DNA of 15,250 nucleotides from Anaerolineaceae bacterium UBA700 (GCA_002298885.1 DBMK01000233.1:1-15250), one strand, 5' to 3'; counted from the stretch's first letter, positions 7,201 to 12,587 are shown. Made by a program: numbers and translations. Notes: generated by a model from the letters alone, not told the origin.

Positions 7201-9032
7201 AGGATTTCCTGGCGGCGGGCCGGCTCCGGATAAAACTTTTCCATCAGGTTCCCTTGAGCCAGGGCCTCTTCCAACGGCCAGCCCAGGGTCTTCTCCCAGT
7301 AGCGGTTGCCCCACACTTGTTTTCCGGTGGGATCGAACACTTCAATCATCACCGGAATGTTATTCAGGATGGCTTCCAGCCGTTCGGTTATCCGTTTGCG
7401 TTCGCTGATGTCCAGGGTAAAGACCAACGAATCCTCGCGCGCCTCGCCGGTGAGAATAAAGCCGACCAGCACCCACACCCGGCTGCCGTCCTTGCGGATG
7501 TATTCCTTCTCGAAAGGCGTGCAGCCGCCGCGTTCCTTAGCTTCGCGGATGTGCTCTTCGTCCAAATGCAGATATTCCGGCGGAGTAATGCTCTTCCAAT
7601 CCACCCGCCCGGCTTCCATGTCCTGGCGAGTGTAGCCGATGGTGCGCAGAAATTCATCGTTCGATTCGATGACGGACCCGTGGATGTTACCGGAGTGGGT
7701 TCCGAACAGATCCGACGCAAAGAAGGCGCGCAGCTTCTCCTCGCTGGCGCGCAGTTCGGCTTCGGCCCGCTTGCGCCGGGTGATATCCTGCCCAATGCCG
7801 ATATTTGAGCCATCCGAAAGCACCACGTTGGCCCAGGTGGTATCCAGCATACGCTCGTCGCGGGTGCGCGTCTTGCAATCGTGCCATTCGCTTTCGGTGA
7901 GCCGTCTTTTTTCAAGGGCAAAGTGGCGATAGGCCGGGTCGGGATAGTGGTCGGCCAGCATGTCCGGGTCCGCCAGGGCCTCGTCCAGAGTCCAGCCCAG
8001 GGTATCTTCCCAGCAGCGGTTACCCCAAACCAGCCGGCGCTGGGGATCGAAGTAGTCGATCATGACCGGGATGTTGTCCAAAATGGCCTGCAGGCGCTCG
8101 GTCTCTTGCTTGCGGGCGGTGATGTCAATGACGAAACTGGCCGAGTTCTGGCGGTTCTCACCGAAAAAGATGTACCCGATGAGCACCCACACCCGGCTGC
8201 CATCCTGGCGCAGGTAATACTTCTCGTACGGCGTGCAGGCGCCGTGCTGGCGCGCCTCGGCCATGTGCTTTTCGTCCTCAGCAAGCATCTCTGGCGGGGT
8301 GATGGCCCGCCAATCCATTCGGCCGGCGTGCAGGTCCTCTCGGGTGAATCCGGTAATGCGCAGGTACTCGTCGTTGGCTTCGGTAATCTTGCCGTAGCTG
8401 TCGCCGAACATGGTGCCGATGAGGGCCGAATCGAAGAAAGCGCGCAATTTTTCCTGGCTGGCTCGCAGCTCGGCATTGGCCGCCTGGAGCTGGCGGGTAC
8501 GCTCGTCCACCAACCGCTCCTGGTATTCAACCAGAGACGCATTTCGCAGCGCCATGGAAACACCCGGGGCGAGCAGCTTGAGCAGATCCAGATATTGGCC
8601 GGACGGACGGTCGCCCGGCAGGCCCAGCAGCAGCAGCCCGCCCATGCATACCGCGCCGCACTTGAGGGGCATACCCAGCGAAAGACCGATCCCCAGGCGG
8701 TCCAGCAGGCCGGCGGCCTGCGAACCGTCACCGGGACGCCAGGCTACGGCCTCTTCTTCGGCCTGCAGCAGGCGCGCCAGGTCTTGCAGCGGCGCGCCGG
8801 GGGCCCATTCGCCCGGGAGCTGAGGGCTGGCCCCCACCATTTGCAGCGCATCCCCCCCGTCCGGCTCGCCGTACGAGCGTACCAGGATGGCGCCGGTGGC
8901 CCCGCTTATCCGGCAAAGCCCGCCGGCCAGGGTTGCGCCCACCTCGGCCGGCTTCCCGGTACGGCCGAGCGCGTTATTCAGTATTTCCACTCCCGAAATG
9001 AGGAAAGCCGGATCTTGTTCAGAAAAGGTCAT
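4287..9032 (-). CDS. Giant soluble multi-PAS sensor histidine kinase
   Basis: Product of 1581 residues, no signal peptide or membrane helix, so a cytoplasmic sensor. A divergent GAF-like region (about 10-165) and a coiled coil (about 168-195) come first. Nine PAS domains follow: three tandem A/B pairs (195-908) and three single ones (about 909-1035, 1045-1165, 1170-1285). A second coiled coil leads to HisKA with H1323 (SVSHDLRAPLR), then the ATPase domain with N-box N1437, G1 DNGVGFD at 1511-1517 and G2 GSGIGLAI at 1539-1546. The kinase region resembles Cph1, but no chromophore-binding phytochrome module is visible. A low-complexity insert of about 49 residues (1456-1504) interrupts the ATPase domain. 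The chosen ATG has GGGAG 7 nt upstream. It heads the operon with the Rcp1-like receiver and the HD-GYP protein. The signal sensed cannot be read from the sequence; haem, flavin or small-ligand PAS domains are all possible. Confidence 0.95.
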   Translation of the reverse strand: MTFSEQDPAFLISGVEILNNALGRTGKPAEVGATLAGGLCRISGATGAILVRSYGEPDGGDALQMVGASPQLPGEWAPGAPLQDLARLLQAEEEAVAWRPGDGSQAAGLLDRLGIGLSLGMPLKCGAVCMGGLLLLGLPGDRPSGQYLDLLKLLAPGVSMALRNASLVEYQERLVDERTRQLQAANAELRASQEKLRAFFDSALIGTMFGDSYGKITEANDEYLRITGFTREDLHAGRMDWRAITPPEMLAEDEKHMAEARQHGACTPYEKYYLRQDGSRVWVLIGYIFFGENRQNSASFVIDITARKQETERLQAILDNIPVMIDYFDPQRRLVWGNRCWEDTLGWTLDEALADPDMLADHYPDPAYRHFALEKRRLTESEWHDCKTRTRDERMLDTTWANVVLSDGSNIGIGQDITRRKRAEAELRASEEKLRAFFASDLFGTHSGNIHGSVIESNDEFLRTIGYTRQDMEAGRVDWKSITPPEYLHLDEEHIREAKERGGCTPFEKEYIRKDGSRVWVLVGFILTGEAREDSLVFTLDISERKRITERLEAILNNIPVMIEVFDPTGKQVWGNRYWEKTLGWPLEEALAQGNLMEKFYPEPARRQEILELIARADSAWSDSRVRARDGRMLDTTWANIRLSDGTTIGIGQDITERKRAEAELHASQEKMRAFYESDLFGTEFGDLEGRVFEANDEYLRITGYTREDLQAGRVNWKHMTPPEYMPLEEKAAVEALERGSCTPFEKEYIRKDGSRIWVIVGYLLIGETRSQSVAFVLDISERKQQTERTEAILANIPVMIDMYDDHGRLVWANRFWEKTLGWPLEEAVVCGDMLAELYPDPEMRRSILDFILHHREGWRDSDMRARDGHIVSTSWAQVNLSNGLNIGIGRDITESIKAQQALRESEKRYRLLSENSADVIWTLDIATQRFTYISPSVYKLRGYTPEEVLAQPLEEVLTPDSYRYIVDNLPTRLAAFAAGDESMRSMTTLVDQPCKDGSVVSTEAVTTLLMDEQGQVTEILGASRDITERKKVEAALRKSEATLAEAQRLADMGSWDYDAASDTAEWSENMYRIFDVHPADQRPLVFSYFVEHLVVPQDRQRTLQTLENALASGEPYDLEYRVRRRDGSERVIHAHGEILRSLQGQPLRVLGTAQDVTEQKRIEEARRASEERFTSFMDHLPAMAFIKDRDSRMVYLNRYNKEFFGWEDGVGMTASDFFPADEAAKTYADDQLTLTGVQVTRITTEWDKDNVEHIFKLVKFPLGGQDGPLMIGGISIDITEQVEAEEEVRKLNQELEQRVAERTAQLQAANQELEAFSYSVSHDLRAPLRAIDGFSRILLEDFSAGLQPEAQRFLGLVRTNTQQMGELVDDLLVFSRLNRQALRKQRVDLNAVVRQALVDLQPEQEGRPVDIILGDLPPAAADPVLVKQVFMNLLSNALKFTRQRPAARIEVGFTRGAPPRSPAPAAGQGTAGTLKLPSPVLQERARRGTGPLSQATAVSPNVAGIYFIKDNGVGFDMRFAHKLFTAFQRLHRAEDYEGSGIGLAIVQRIVSRHGGLVWADAEVDKGATFYFTLPEGPEHE
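4521..4667 (-). other. Low-complexity insert inside the kinase ATPase domain
   Basis: Codons 1456-1504 encode a Pro/Gly/Ala/Arg-rich stretch between the strand ending IEVGF and the strand GIYFIKDNGVGFD. In Cph1-type kinases these strands are normally joined by a short turn. A 10-bp direct repeat, TCCTGCAACA, lies at 4518-4527 and 4582-4591, 64 bp apart and therefore read in two different frames. The reading frame stays open and all ATP-binding motifs on both sides are intact. Confidence 0.7.
6309..8450 (-). repeat. Triplicated PAS-A/PAS-B module within the kinase gene (3 x 714 bp)
   Basis: Three units of exactly 238 codons each: residues 195-432, 433-670 and 671-908. Matching landmarks keep the same spacing: KLRAFF/KLRAFF/KMRAFY at 195, 433 and 671; AILDNIPVMI/AILNNIPVMI/AILANIPVMI at 316, 554 and 792. 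Each unit holds PAS-A (ITPPE or MTPPE, CTPYEK/CTPFEK, DGSRVW or DGSRIW) and PAS-B (NIPVMI, WGNR or WANR, TLGW, TTWA or TSWA, IGIG). No indel has accumulated between landmarks although the protein sequences have diverged. Confidence 0.93.
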
Positions 9033-9304
9033 GCCATTTCTCCCTCTCTACCGCCGTACCGCATGCAAACAAGTTGGATGGGCACGCGCCGTATCCACGC
9101 GCATGTCCAGCCGGACCCCATATATTTGGAGACGCCGTAAAATGGAAGGGAGGCGGTGAGCCGGGTTCGGCTCGCGAGGGCTTCATCCTTACCGGTAACC
9201 GTAGAACAGCCTTCCAGCTAACGTTAATCGCGGTTTTTGGGCGGGTTTTTCAACGCCGCCGCGCCCAAATCCCGCCACGAGATGGGCTTTTAATCTTCCT
9301 ATAA
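9033..9304 (-). promoter_or_regulatory. Long, foldable 5' leader of the kinase operon
   Basis: This stretch contains no gene. If the promoter at 9311-9339 is used, the transcript has a leader of about 270 nt. Visible pairings in the minus-strand RNA: TGGAAGG (9216-9210) with CCTTCCA (9149-9143) closing about 60 nt; an inner 6-bp hairpin GAGCCG/CGGCTC with a 4-base loop (9173-9158); TTTGGGCG (9269-9262) with CGCCCAAA (9243-9236); and GTCC/GGAC at 9116-9105. The GGGC within 9267-9263 can alternatively pair with GCCCA at 9287-9283, so two of these stems exclude each other. I could not match it to a known riboswitch. A GGGAG ribosome site precedes the ATG. Confidence 0.45.
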
Positions 9305-9310
9305 TGTAAA

Positions 9311-9339
9311 ATTATACACCCCGCACCAACCGTCCCCAA
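9311..9339 (-). promoter_or_regulatory. Putative sigma70 promoter of the kinase operon
   Basis: On the minus strand TTGGGG (9339-9334) is followed after 17 nt by a perfect TATAAT (9316-9311), predicting a start near 9304. A plus-strand TATAAT also occurs at 9300-9305 but has no recognisable -35 element. Sequence-only prediction. Confidence 0.5.
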
Positions 9340-9445
9340 ATCCTGGCGCTTCCAATGCCTTAAACCTTGCAAATTTGTAAGGCCTTCCTGAAAATTTCTC
9401 CACGACCTCCGTGTCTCCCCTGGCACCGCCCGCCAGGGCAGGTGC

Positions 9446-9481
9446 GTGGTGAAAACGAACTAACATGCTACAATTAACCCC
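9446..9481 (+). promoter_or_regulatory. Extended -10, probable leaderless promoter for the FkbM methyltransferase
   Basis: TGC-TACAAT (9466-9474) is an extended -10 match, and the ATG at 9482 lies only 7 nt after it, where the transcription start itself would be expected. There is no room for a ribosome-binding site and no purine-rich motif is present upstream of the ATG. A -35 match near 9447-9452 is poor, as expected for extended -10 promoters. Confidence 0.55.
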
Positions 9482-10363
9482 ATGAAATTCCCCCTATCCC
9501 TGGCGGCGGGTGCAGCGAGGCTGCTGCCGGGCTCAATTAAAAAGGCCATTTACCACAGCGGGCCGCTGGCGCGCTTCATCCGCCGCGCCCTCAACCGGTC
9601 CGCCCCCCAGGGACTCAGCCAGGTGAGCGTGGCTGCCGGCGGGCTGCAGGGCGTTCCCCTGCTGCTGGATTTGCACGCCGAGAAGGACTACTGGCTGGGC
9701 ACCTATGAGCCGGAGCTGCAGCAGGCGGTGCGCGATTGGCTGCACCCCGGCATGGTGGTCTACGACGTGGGCGCCAACGTCGGCTACATTTCGCTGCTGC
9801 TGGCCCGCGCTGCCGGGCCGCAGGGCCAGGTCTTTGCCTTCGAGCCGCTGCCGGCCAACCTGCAGCGTATGGAGGCCAATTTCGGCCTCAACCCGTGGGC
9901 GCGCCTGGCCTGTATTCCCGCCGCAGTGGTCGACCGCTCCGGCCCGGTGCGCTTCCTGGCGCACGCCTCGGGGGCCATGGGCAAGGCCGCCGGCTCAGCC
10001 GGGCGCCACGACCAGGCCTATCCGGAGCAGATCGAGGTCGCCGGGATCAGCCTGGACGAGTTCGCCTACCCGGCGCAAGGCGCGGCCGCGCCGGCCTGGA
10101 GCGGCCCCCTGCCCCAACTGGTCAAGATGGACATCGAGGGCGGCGAGGTGCTGGCGCTGCAGGGCATGGACCGCCTGCTGTGCGAGGGCCGCCCGCTGCT
10201 CCTGCTGGAGCTGCACGGCCCCGAATCGGCCCGCGCCGCCTGGGATACGCTGACCGCCGCCGGCTACCAGCTCCTGCGCATGCAGCCCGGCTATCCCCCC
10301 ATCCCTTCGCTAGATGCGCTGGATTGGAAAGCGTATATTATCGGTAGACCCGTGGAGGCGTGA
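9482..10363 (+). CDS. FkbM family methyltransferase
   Basis: Product of 293 residues, a SAM-dependent O-methyltransferase of the FkbM type, a family that methylates hydroxyl groups on polyketides, sugars and surface glycans; the substrate here is unknown. Class I SAM fold motifs: VYDVGANVGYISLLLAR at 93-109 (motif I), AFEPLPANLQRM at about 119-130 (acidic residue for SAM ribose), and VKMDIEGGEVLALQG at 214-228, the family hallmark. The N-terminus (1-60) is basic and moderately hydrophobic but has no convincing signal peptide. It is transcribed alone, divergent from the kinase operon and convergent with clpP. No glycosyltransferase or polysaccharide genes are nearby to suggest a pathway. The stop codon falls inside a short heptad repeat. 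It probably starts leaderless at this ATG. Confidence 0.88.
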   Translation: MKFPLSLAAGAARLLPGSIKKAIYHSGPLARFIRRALNRSAPQGLSQVSVAAGGLQGVPLLLDLHAEKDYWLGTYEPELQQAVRDWLHPGMVVYDVGANVGYISLLLARAAGPQGQVFAFEPLPANLQRMEANFGLNPWARLACIPAAVVDRSGPVRFLAHASGAMGKAAGSAGRHDQAYPEQIEVAGISLDEFAYPAQGAAAPAWSGPLPQLVKMDIEGGEVLALQGMDRLLCEGRPLLLLELHGPESARAAWDTLTAAGYQLLRMQPGYPPIPSLDALDWKAYIIGRPVEA

Positions 10364-10386
10364 AACGTGATGCGTGAAACGCAACC
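10351..10386. repeat. Heptad tandem array A (CGTGAAA type)
   Basis: Consecutive 7-mers CGTGAAA (10359), CGTGATG (10366), CGTGAAA (10373), then degenerate CGCAACC (10380), preceded by CGTGGAG at 10351 with one extra base between. The FkbM stop codon TGA (10361-10363) is part of the first full unit. Confidence 0.6.
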
Positions 10387-10478
10387 ACGAATTACACCAA
10401 TGATGACAAATGAACGCGAATGATCTTTATAAAGATTTCATTTGTGTTCATTAGCTCCCATTAGCATAATTCGTGGTT
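10383..10478. repeat. Palindromic intergenic repeat, copy 2
   Basis: The outer arms AACCACGAATTA (10383-10394) and TAATTCGTGGTT (10467-10478) are perfect 12-bp reverse complements. The interior is an imperfect palindrome centred on CTTTATAAAG, with CAAATGAACGCGAATGA on the left mirrored by a degenerate CATTTGTGTTCATTAG on the right. It shares the CCACGAATTACAC vocabulary of copies 1 and 3 and fills the space between two convergent genes. Confidence 0.8.
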
Positions 10479-10485
10479 AAGCCTT

Positions 10486-10520
10486 TACTGTAAACCGTAT
10501 ACTGTAAACTGTAAACTTTA
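10486..10520. repeat. Heptad tandem array B (AACTGTA type)
   Basis: Five 7-mers in exact register: TACTGTA, AACCGTA, TACTGTA, AACTGTA, AACTTTA. The last unit contains the clpP stop codon (complement of 10518-10520). Confidence 0.8.
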
Positions 10521-11123
10521 TTCCCGCTGCTTCATCACGTGGTCAACCAGCCCGTATTCCACAGCCTGTTCGGCGCTCATGTAGAAATCGCGCTCGGTGT
10601 CGCGCTTGATCTCGTCCAGGGTGCGGCCGGTGTGGAAGGCCATGATCTCGTTCAGGCGCTCCTTCTGGCGCAGGATTTCACGGGCCTGGATTTCGATCTC
10701 GGTGGCCTGGCCCTGGGCCCCGCCCAGGGGCTGGTGCATGTGGATGGTGGCATGCGGCAGGGCGTAGCGCTGGCCCTTGGCCCCGGCGGCCAGCAGCACG
10801 GTGCCGAATGAAGCCGTCACCCCCACCGCCAGGGTGGTGATGGGGTTGGGGATGATCTGCATCGTGTCGTAGATGGCCAGCCCGGAGTAGATGATCCCGC
10901 CCGGCGAGTTGATGTACATCTGAATCGGCGCCTGGCCGTCCTCGCGACTCAAAAAGAGTAACTGGGCCACCACCGTGTTCGCCAGCCGGTCGTCGATCTC
11001 CGACCCCACGAACACAATGCGGTTGCGCAGCAGCAACGAAAAGATATCGTAAGCCCGTTCACCGTAGGCGGTCATCTCGGTAACCATCGGCACGGCCAAT
11101 AAAGAATTTTTTACGGGATTCAT
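10518..11123 (-). CDS. clpP: ATP-dependent Clp protease proteolytic subunit
   Basis: Serine peptidase that forms the tetradecameric chamber used with ClpX/ClpA/ClpC unfoldases in cytoplasmic protein turnover. With the start used here the protein has 201 residues, normal for ClpP. Catalytic triad at the expected spacing: S105 in TASFGT, H130 in HMHQPLGG, D179 in TERDFYMS. Other hallmarks are VPMV, GERAYDIFS, YINSPGG and LGGAQGQATEIEIQAREIL. A TTG 33 bp further upstream (11156) keeps the frame, but the ATG at 11123 has AGGAGG at ideal spacing, and the predicted transcription start near 11149 excludes the TTG. GVTASFG differs from the commoner GQAASMG around the nucleophile, which may reflect a paralogue. 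No clpX or tig neighbour is present. The stop codon lies in heptad array B. Confidence 0.95.
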   Translation of the reverse strand: MNPVKNSLLAVPMVTEMTAYGERAYDIFSLLLRNRIVFVGSEIDDRLANTVVAQLLFLSREDGQAPIQMYINSPGGIIYSGLAIYDTMQIIPNPITTLAVGVTASFGTVLLAAGAKGQRYALPHATIHMHQPLGGAQGQATEIEIQAREILRQKERLNEIMAFHTGRTLDEIKRDTERDFYMSAEQAVEYGLVDHVMKQRE

Positions 11124-11155
11124 GTTTCCTCCTCTCGGTCCTATTAAGACTCCCA

Positions 11156-11185
11156 ATCGTAGTTGCGACTTATGGTTTTTGACAA
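11156..11185 (-). promoter_or_regulatory. Putative clpP promoter
   Basis: On the minus strand TTGTCA (11185-11180) and TACGAT (11161-11156) are separated by 18 nt and predict a start near 11149, about 26 nt before the ATG, with AGGAGG in between. The -35 hexamer lies inside the outer arm of the large inverted-repeat element at 11165-11411. Confidence 0.5.
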
Positions 11186-11411
11186 CTTAATTGGGTAATG
11201 TACTTACCTCGCGATCAACCAGAGCCTCACCCCCGGCCCCTCTCCTGAGAATAAAAAACCATTCTCAGGAGAGGGGAGAAATGCATTGGAATTGCTTTTC
11301 TCCCCTCTCCCAGAACATGCTTCACCGTTCTGGGAGAGGGGCCGGGGGTGAGGCCAGTAGGCCTGCCTAGACGCTGATTGCCCTTTTAAGTTTTCAAAAA
11401 CCATTAGTCGC
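11165..11411. repeat. 247-bp nested inverted-repeat element (MITE-like)
   Basis: Outer arms 11165-11199 and 11377-11411 are inverted copies with 30 of 35 bases identical (GCGACTnATGGTTTTTGAnAA core). Inside, 11224-11245 and 11333-11354 form a perfect 22-bp inverted repeat of the GCCTCACCCCCGGCCCC type. Within that are three hairpins: 11237-11252 with 11261-11276 (16 bp), 11273-11281 with 11297-11305 (9 bp), and 11302-11316 with 11327-11341 (15 bp). The hairpin ends overlap the 22-bp arms, so extended-hairpin and four-way (cloverleaf) folds compete. No gene is present and no target-site duplication is obvious. Together with the clpP promoter it occupies most of the gap from 11124 to 11483. Confidence 0.85.
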
Positions 11412-11440
11412 CTGGCCTGACAAGAAACGACTAAAGTGGT
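11395..11440 (-). terminator. Putative intrinsic terminator of the methyltransferase unit
   Basis: Reading the minus strand, ACCACTTTAGTCG (11440-11428) pairs with CGACTAATGGT (11410-11400) with a 2-nt bulge, followed by a run of T residues down to 11396. It lies about 44 nt after the methyltransferase stop codon. The distal half of the stem is shared with the right arm of the 247-bp element. Confidence 0.5.
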
Positions 11441-11483
11441 TACTACAATTATTTACTTTTGTGGTTGGCGTACCTCGGCTGGT

Positions 11484-12014
11484 TTACCAGCTCATGGCTG
11501 AATACATCTCTTTTAAAAATCGGCTCGGGGCGGTCGCCAGCAGGCAGGTGCCGGCGAACCCGGCCTGGCGGGCCAGGCTTTCCCAGCTCGGGTACGACAG
11601 CGGGTGCGGCACCCACAGGTTGCCCGCATCCACGTTATATTCCACCAGCAGCAGCCGCCCGCCCGGCCGCAGGTAGCCTTTGATTCTGCGCACCACTTCC
11701 AGCTTGCGCCCCGGCGCCACGAAGTGCAAGGCGTTTGCCATCACAATTCCGTCCAGGGGCGGCAGGTCCAGCGGGTGGGTAAAATCGGCGGTGAGGTAGT
11801 ACACGGAAGTGCTTGCGAAGCGCGCCCGCAGCGCCTGGGCCTGCTCGCGCAGCGCGCCCCCATTTTTGTCTATTGAATAGATCACGCCCTGCGGACCCAG
11901 CAGCTCGGCCAGGGCCAGGGTGAAGGCGCCCGCGCCCGAGCCAAAGTCGGCCCAGGCGCCGCCTGCGCCGGGCACGCCCTCGTGCAACAGCCGGACGTGA
12001 TCAGGGTGCTCCAC
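11484..12014 (-). CDS. Small class I SAM-dependent methyltransferase
   Basis: Product of 176 residues. Motif I is WADFGSGAGAFTLALAE at 21-37, followed by an acidic SAM-binding residue in YSIDKN (46-51), a motif around LTADFTHPLDLPPLDGIV (74-91), and LRPGGRLLLVEY (115-126). It looks like a complete UbiE/Methyltransf_25-type domain with little beyond the core fold; its substrate cannot be told from sequence. The start is GTG at 12014, 6 nt after the stop of the PPOX gene, with only a distant AGGA upstream, so translation is probably coupled. Together with the upstream PPOX-class gene it forms a two-gene unit closed by a putative hairpin terminator. An internal start would remove the HPDH segment that precedes motif I, so the GTG is preferred. 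Confidence 0.82.
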   Translation of the reverse strand: MEHPDHVRLLHEGVPGAGGAWADFGSGAGAFTLALAELLGPQGVIYSIDKNGGALREQAQALRARFASTSVYYLTADFTHPLDLPPLDGIVMANALHFVAPGRKLEVVRRIKGYLRPGGRLLLVEYNVDAGNLWVPHPLSYPSWESLARQAGFAGTCLLATAPSRFLKEMYSAMSW

Positions 12015-12020
12015 CCGGGC

Positions 12021-12440
12021 TTAGTCCTGGGCTACCTTGCGGTTCAGCGCCTGGTAGGCCGCCGGGTTATCCAGGCCCCAGCCGATGATCTGCAGGGGCT
12101 TGATGCGGATGAGGCCGTCGTCGGCGTCGTAGTTGGCGCCGAAGAAGGCCTTGCCGCCGGTGGGCAGGGCCTCGGCACTGCCGCGGATCTCCACGCCGCG
12201 CGGCCGCCAGGGTGGCTGTACGTCGTCCACCACGAAGGCCACGTAGGGGTTCCTCTGGATATTGCGGAACTTCTTGGACTTGCTCATGAACCTTCCGCCG
12301 ATCTCGATCGCGTCCAGCTCCGGGTTATAGCGGAAGCCGACCGGCGAATTCTGCGGGCGGCCTTGCGGGTTGACCGTGGCCAGGCGCCCCAGCCGCTGGC
12401 TTTGCAGGTATTCGATCTCCTTGGGGGTAAATACGCTCAT
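12021..12440 (-). CDS. PPOX-class F420-type enzyme (MSMEG_5819/OxyR-like)
   Basis: Product of 139 residues with a split beta-barrel flavin/deazaflavin-binding fold (pyridoxamine-phosphate-oxidase-like superfamily). Landmarks: RLGRLATVNPQGRPQNSPVGFRY (16-38), DAIEIGG (43-49), KKFRNIQRNPYVAFVVDDV (56-74), PPWRPRGVEIRGSAEAL (76-92) and RIKPLQIIGWG (112-122). The PWRPRGxExRGxAE block matches what I recall of the F420-dependent MSMEG_5819/OxyR group, which reduces diverse substrates; the true substrate is unknown. The frame is open to 12500, but the ATG at 12440 is chosen because GGAAGGA lies just upstream and the predicted promoter (12463-12491) lies inside the longer version. It heads a unit with the class I methyltransferase 6 nt downstream. 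F420 use is inferred from family, not demonstrated. Confidence 0.85.
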   Translation of the reverse strand: MSVFTPKEIEYLQSQRLGRLATVNPQGRPQNSPVGFRYNPELDAIEIGGRFMSKSKKFRNIQRNPYVAFVVDDVQPPWRPRGVEIRGSAEALPTGGKAFFGANYDADDGLIRIKPLQIIGWGLDNPAAYQALNRKVAQD

Positions 12441-12462
12441 CGTTTTTCCTTCCAATCTGCAT

Positions 12463-12491
12463 ACTTTACCCCGCTTCCGCCTTTCGATCAA
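12463..12491 (-). promoter_or_regulatory. Putative promoter of the PPOX-methyltransferase unit
   Basis: On the minus strand TTGATC (12491-12486) and TAAAGT (12468-12463) are 17 nt apart, each 4/6 to consensus. The predicted start near 12456 leaves a short leader carrying GGAAGGA before the ATG at 12440. Confidence 0.45.
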
Positions 12492-12512
12492 CCCGGCCAT
12501 TCGGCCAGGGGG

Positions 12513-12586
12513 ATCCGCGAATTACACGAATTTAACTAATTTTTTGAATTTTTTGCAAATTAGTGAAATTCGTGTAATTCGTGGAT
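12513..12586. repeat. Palindromic intergenic repeat, copy 3
   Basis: Left arm 12513-12542 and right arm 12557-12586 are reverse complements with 28 of 30 bases matching, around a 14-nt AT-rich loop. The arms read ATCCnCGAATTACACGAATTT and its complement. This is the cleanest copy of the family also seen at 1-61 and 10383-10478. Confidence 0.9.
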
Positions 12587-12587
12587 T

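Noticed and set aside
7881..9140. Long plus-strand frame (419 codons) opposite the kinase gene, and similar ones opposite galK and the HD-GYP gene
   Set aside because: These are antisense shadows of GC-rich coding DNA; the minus-strand frames contain clear domain motifs.
9033..9304. Known riboswitch classes (GEMM c-di-GMP, cobalamin, ydaO, Moco) in the kinase leader
   Set aside because: By eye no conserved core such as GCAAAGCC or a B12 box is present; partial resemblances are too short to name a class.
10383..10478. Bidirectional intrinsic terminator between FkbM and clpP
   Set aside because: The palindrome could fold but no T-tract follows on either strand, so only a repeat is called.
11124..11156. 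TTG start for clpP at 11156
   Set aside because: AGGAGG lies 5 nt before the ATG at 11123 and the predicted transcription start is downstream of the TTG.
11204..11404. 66-codon minus-strand frame over the 247-bp element
   Set aside because: It is a translation of the nested inverted repeats (PRPLSQ...SGRGE type), with no ribosome site or family match.
11165..11411. Insertion sequence with transposase
   Set aside because: No open frame of transposase type lies between the arms and no clear target-site duplication flanks them.
12441..12500. Extended N-terminus of the PPOX-class gene starting at 12500
   Set aside because: The predicted promoter and a good ribosome site place the start at 12440; the extra residues are basic and not family-like.
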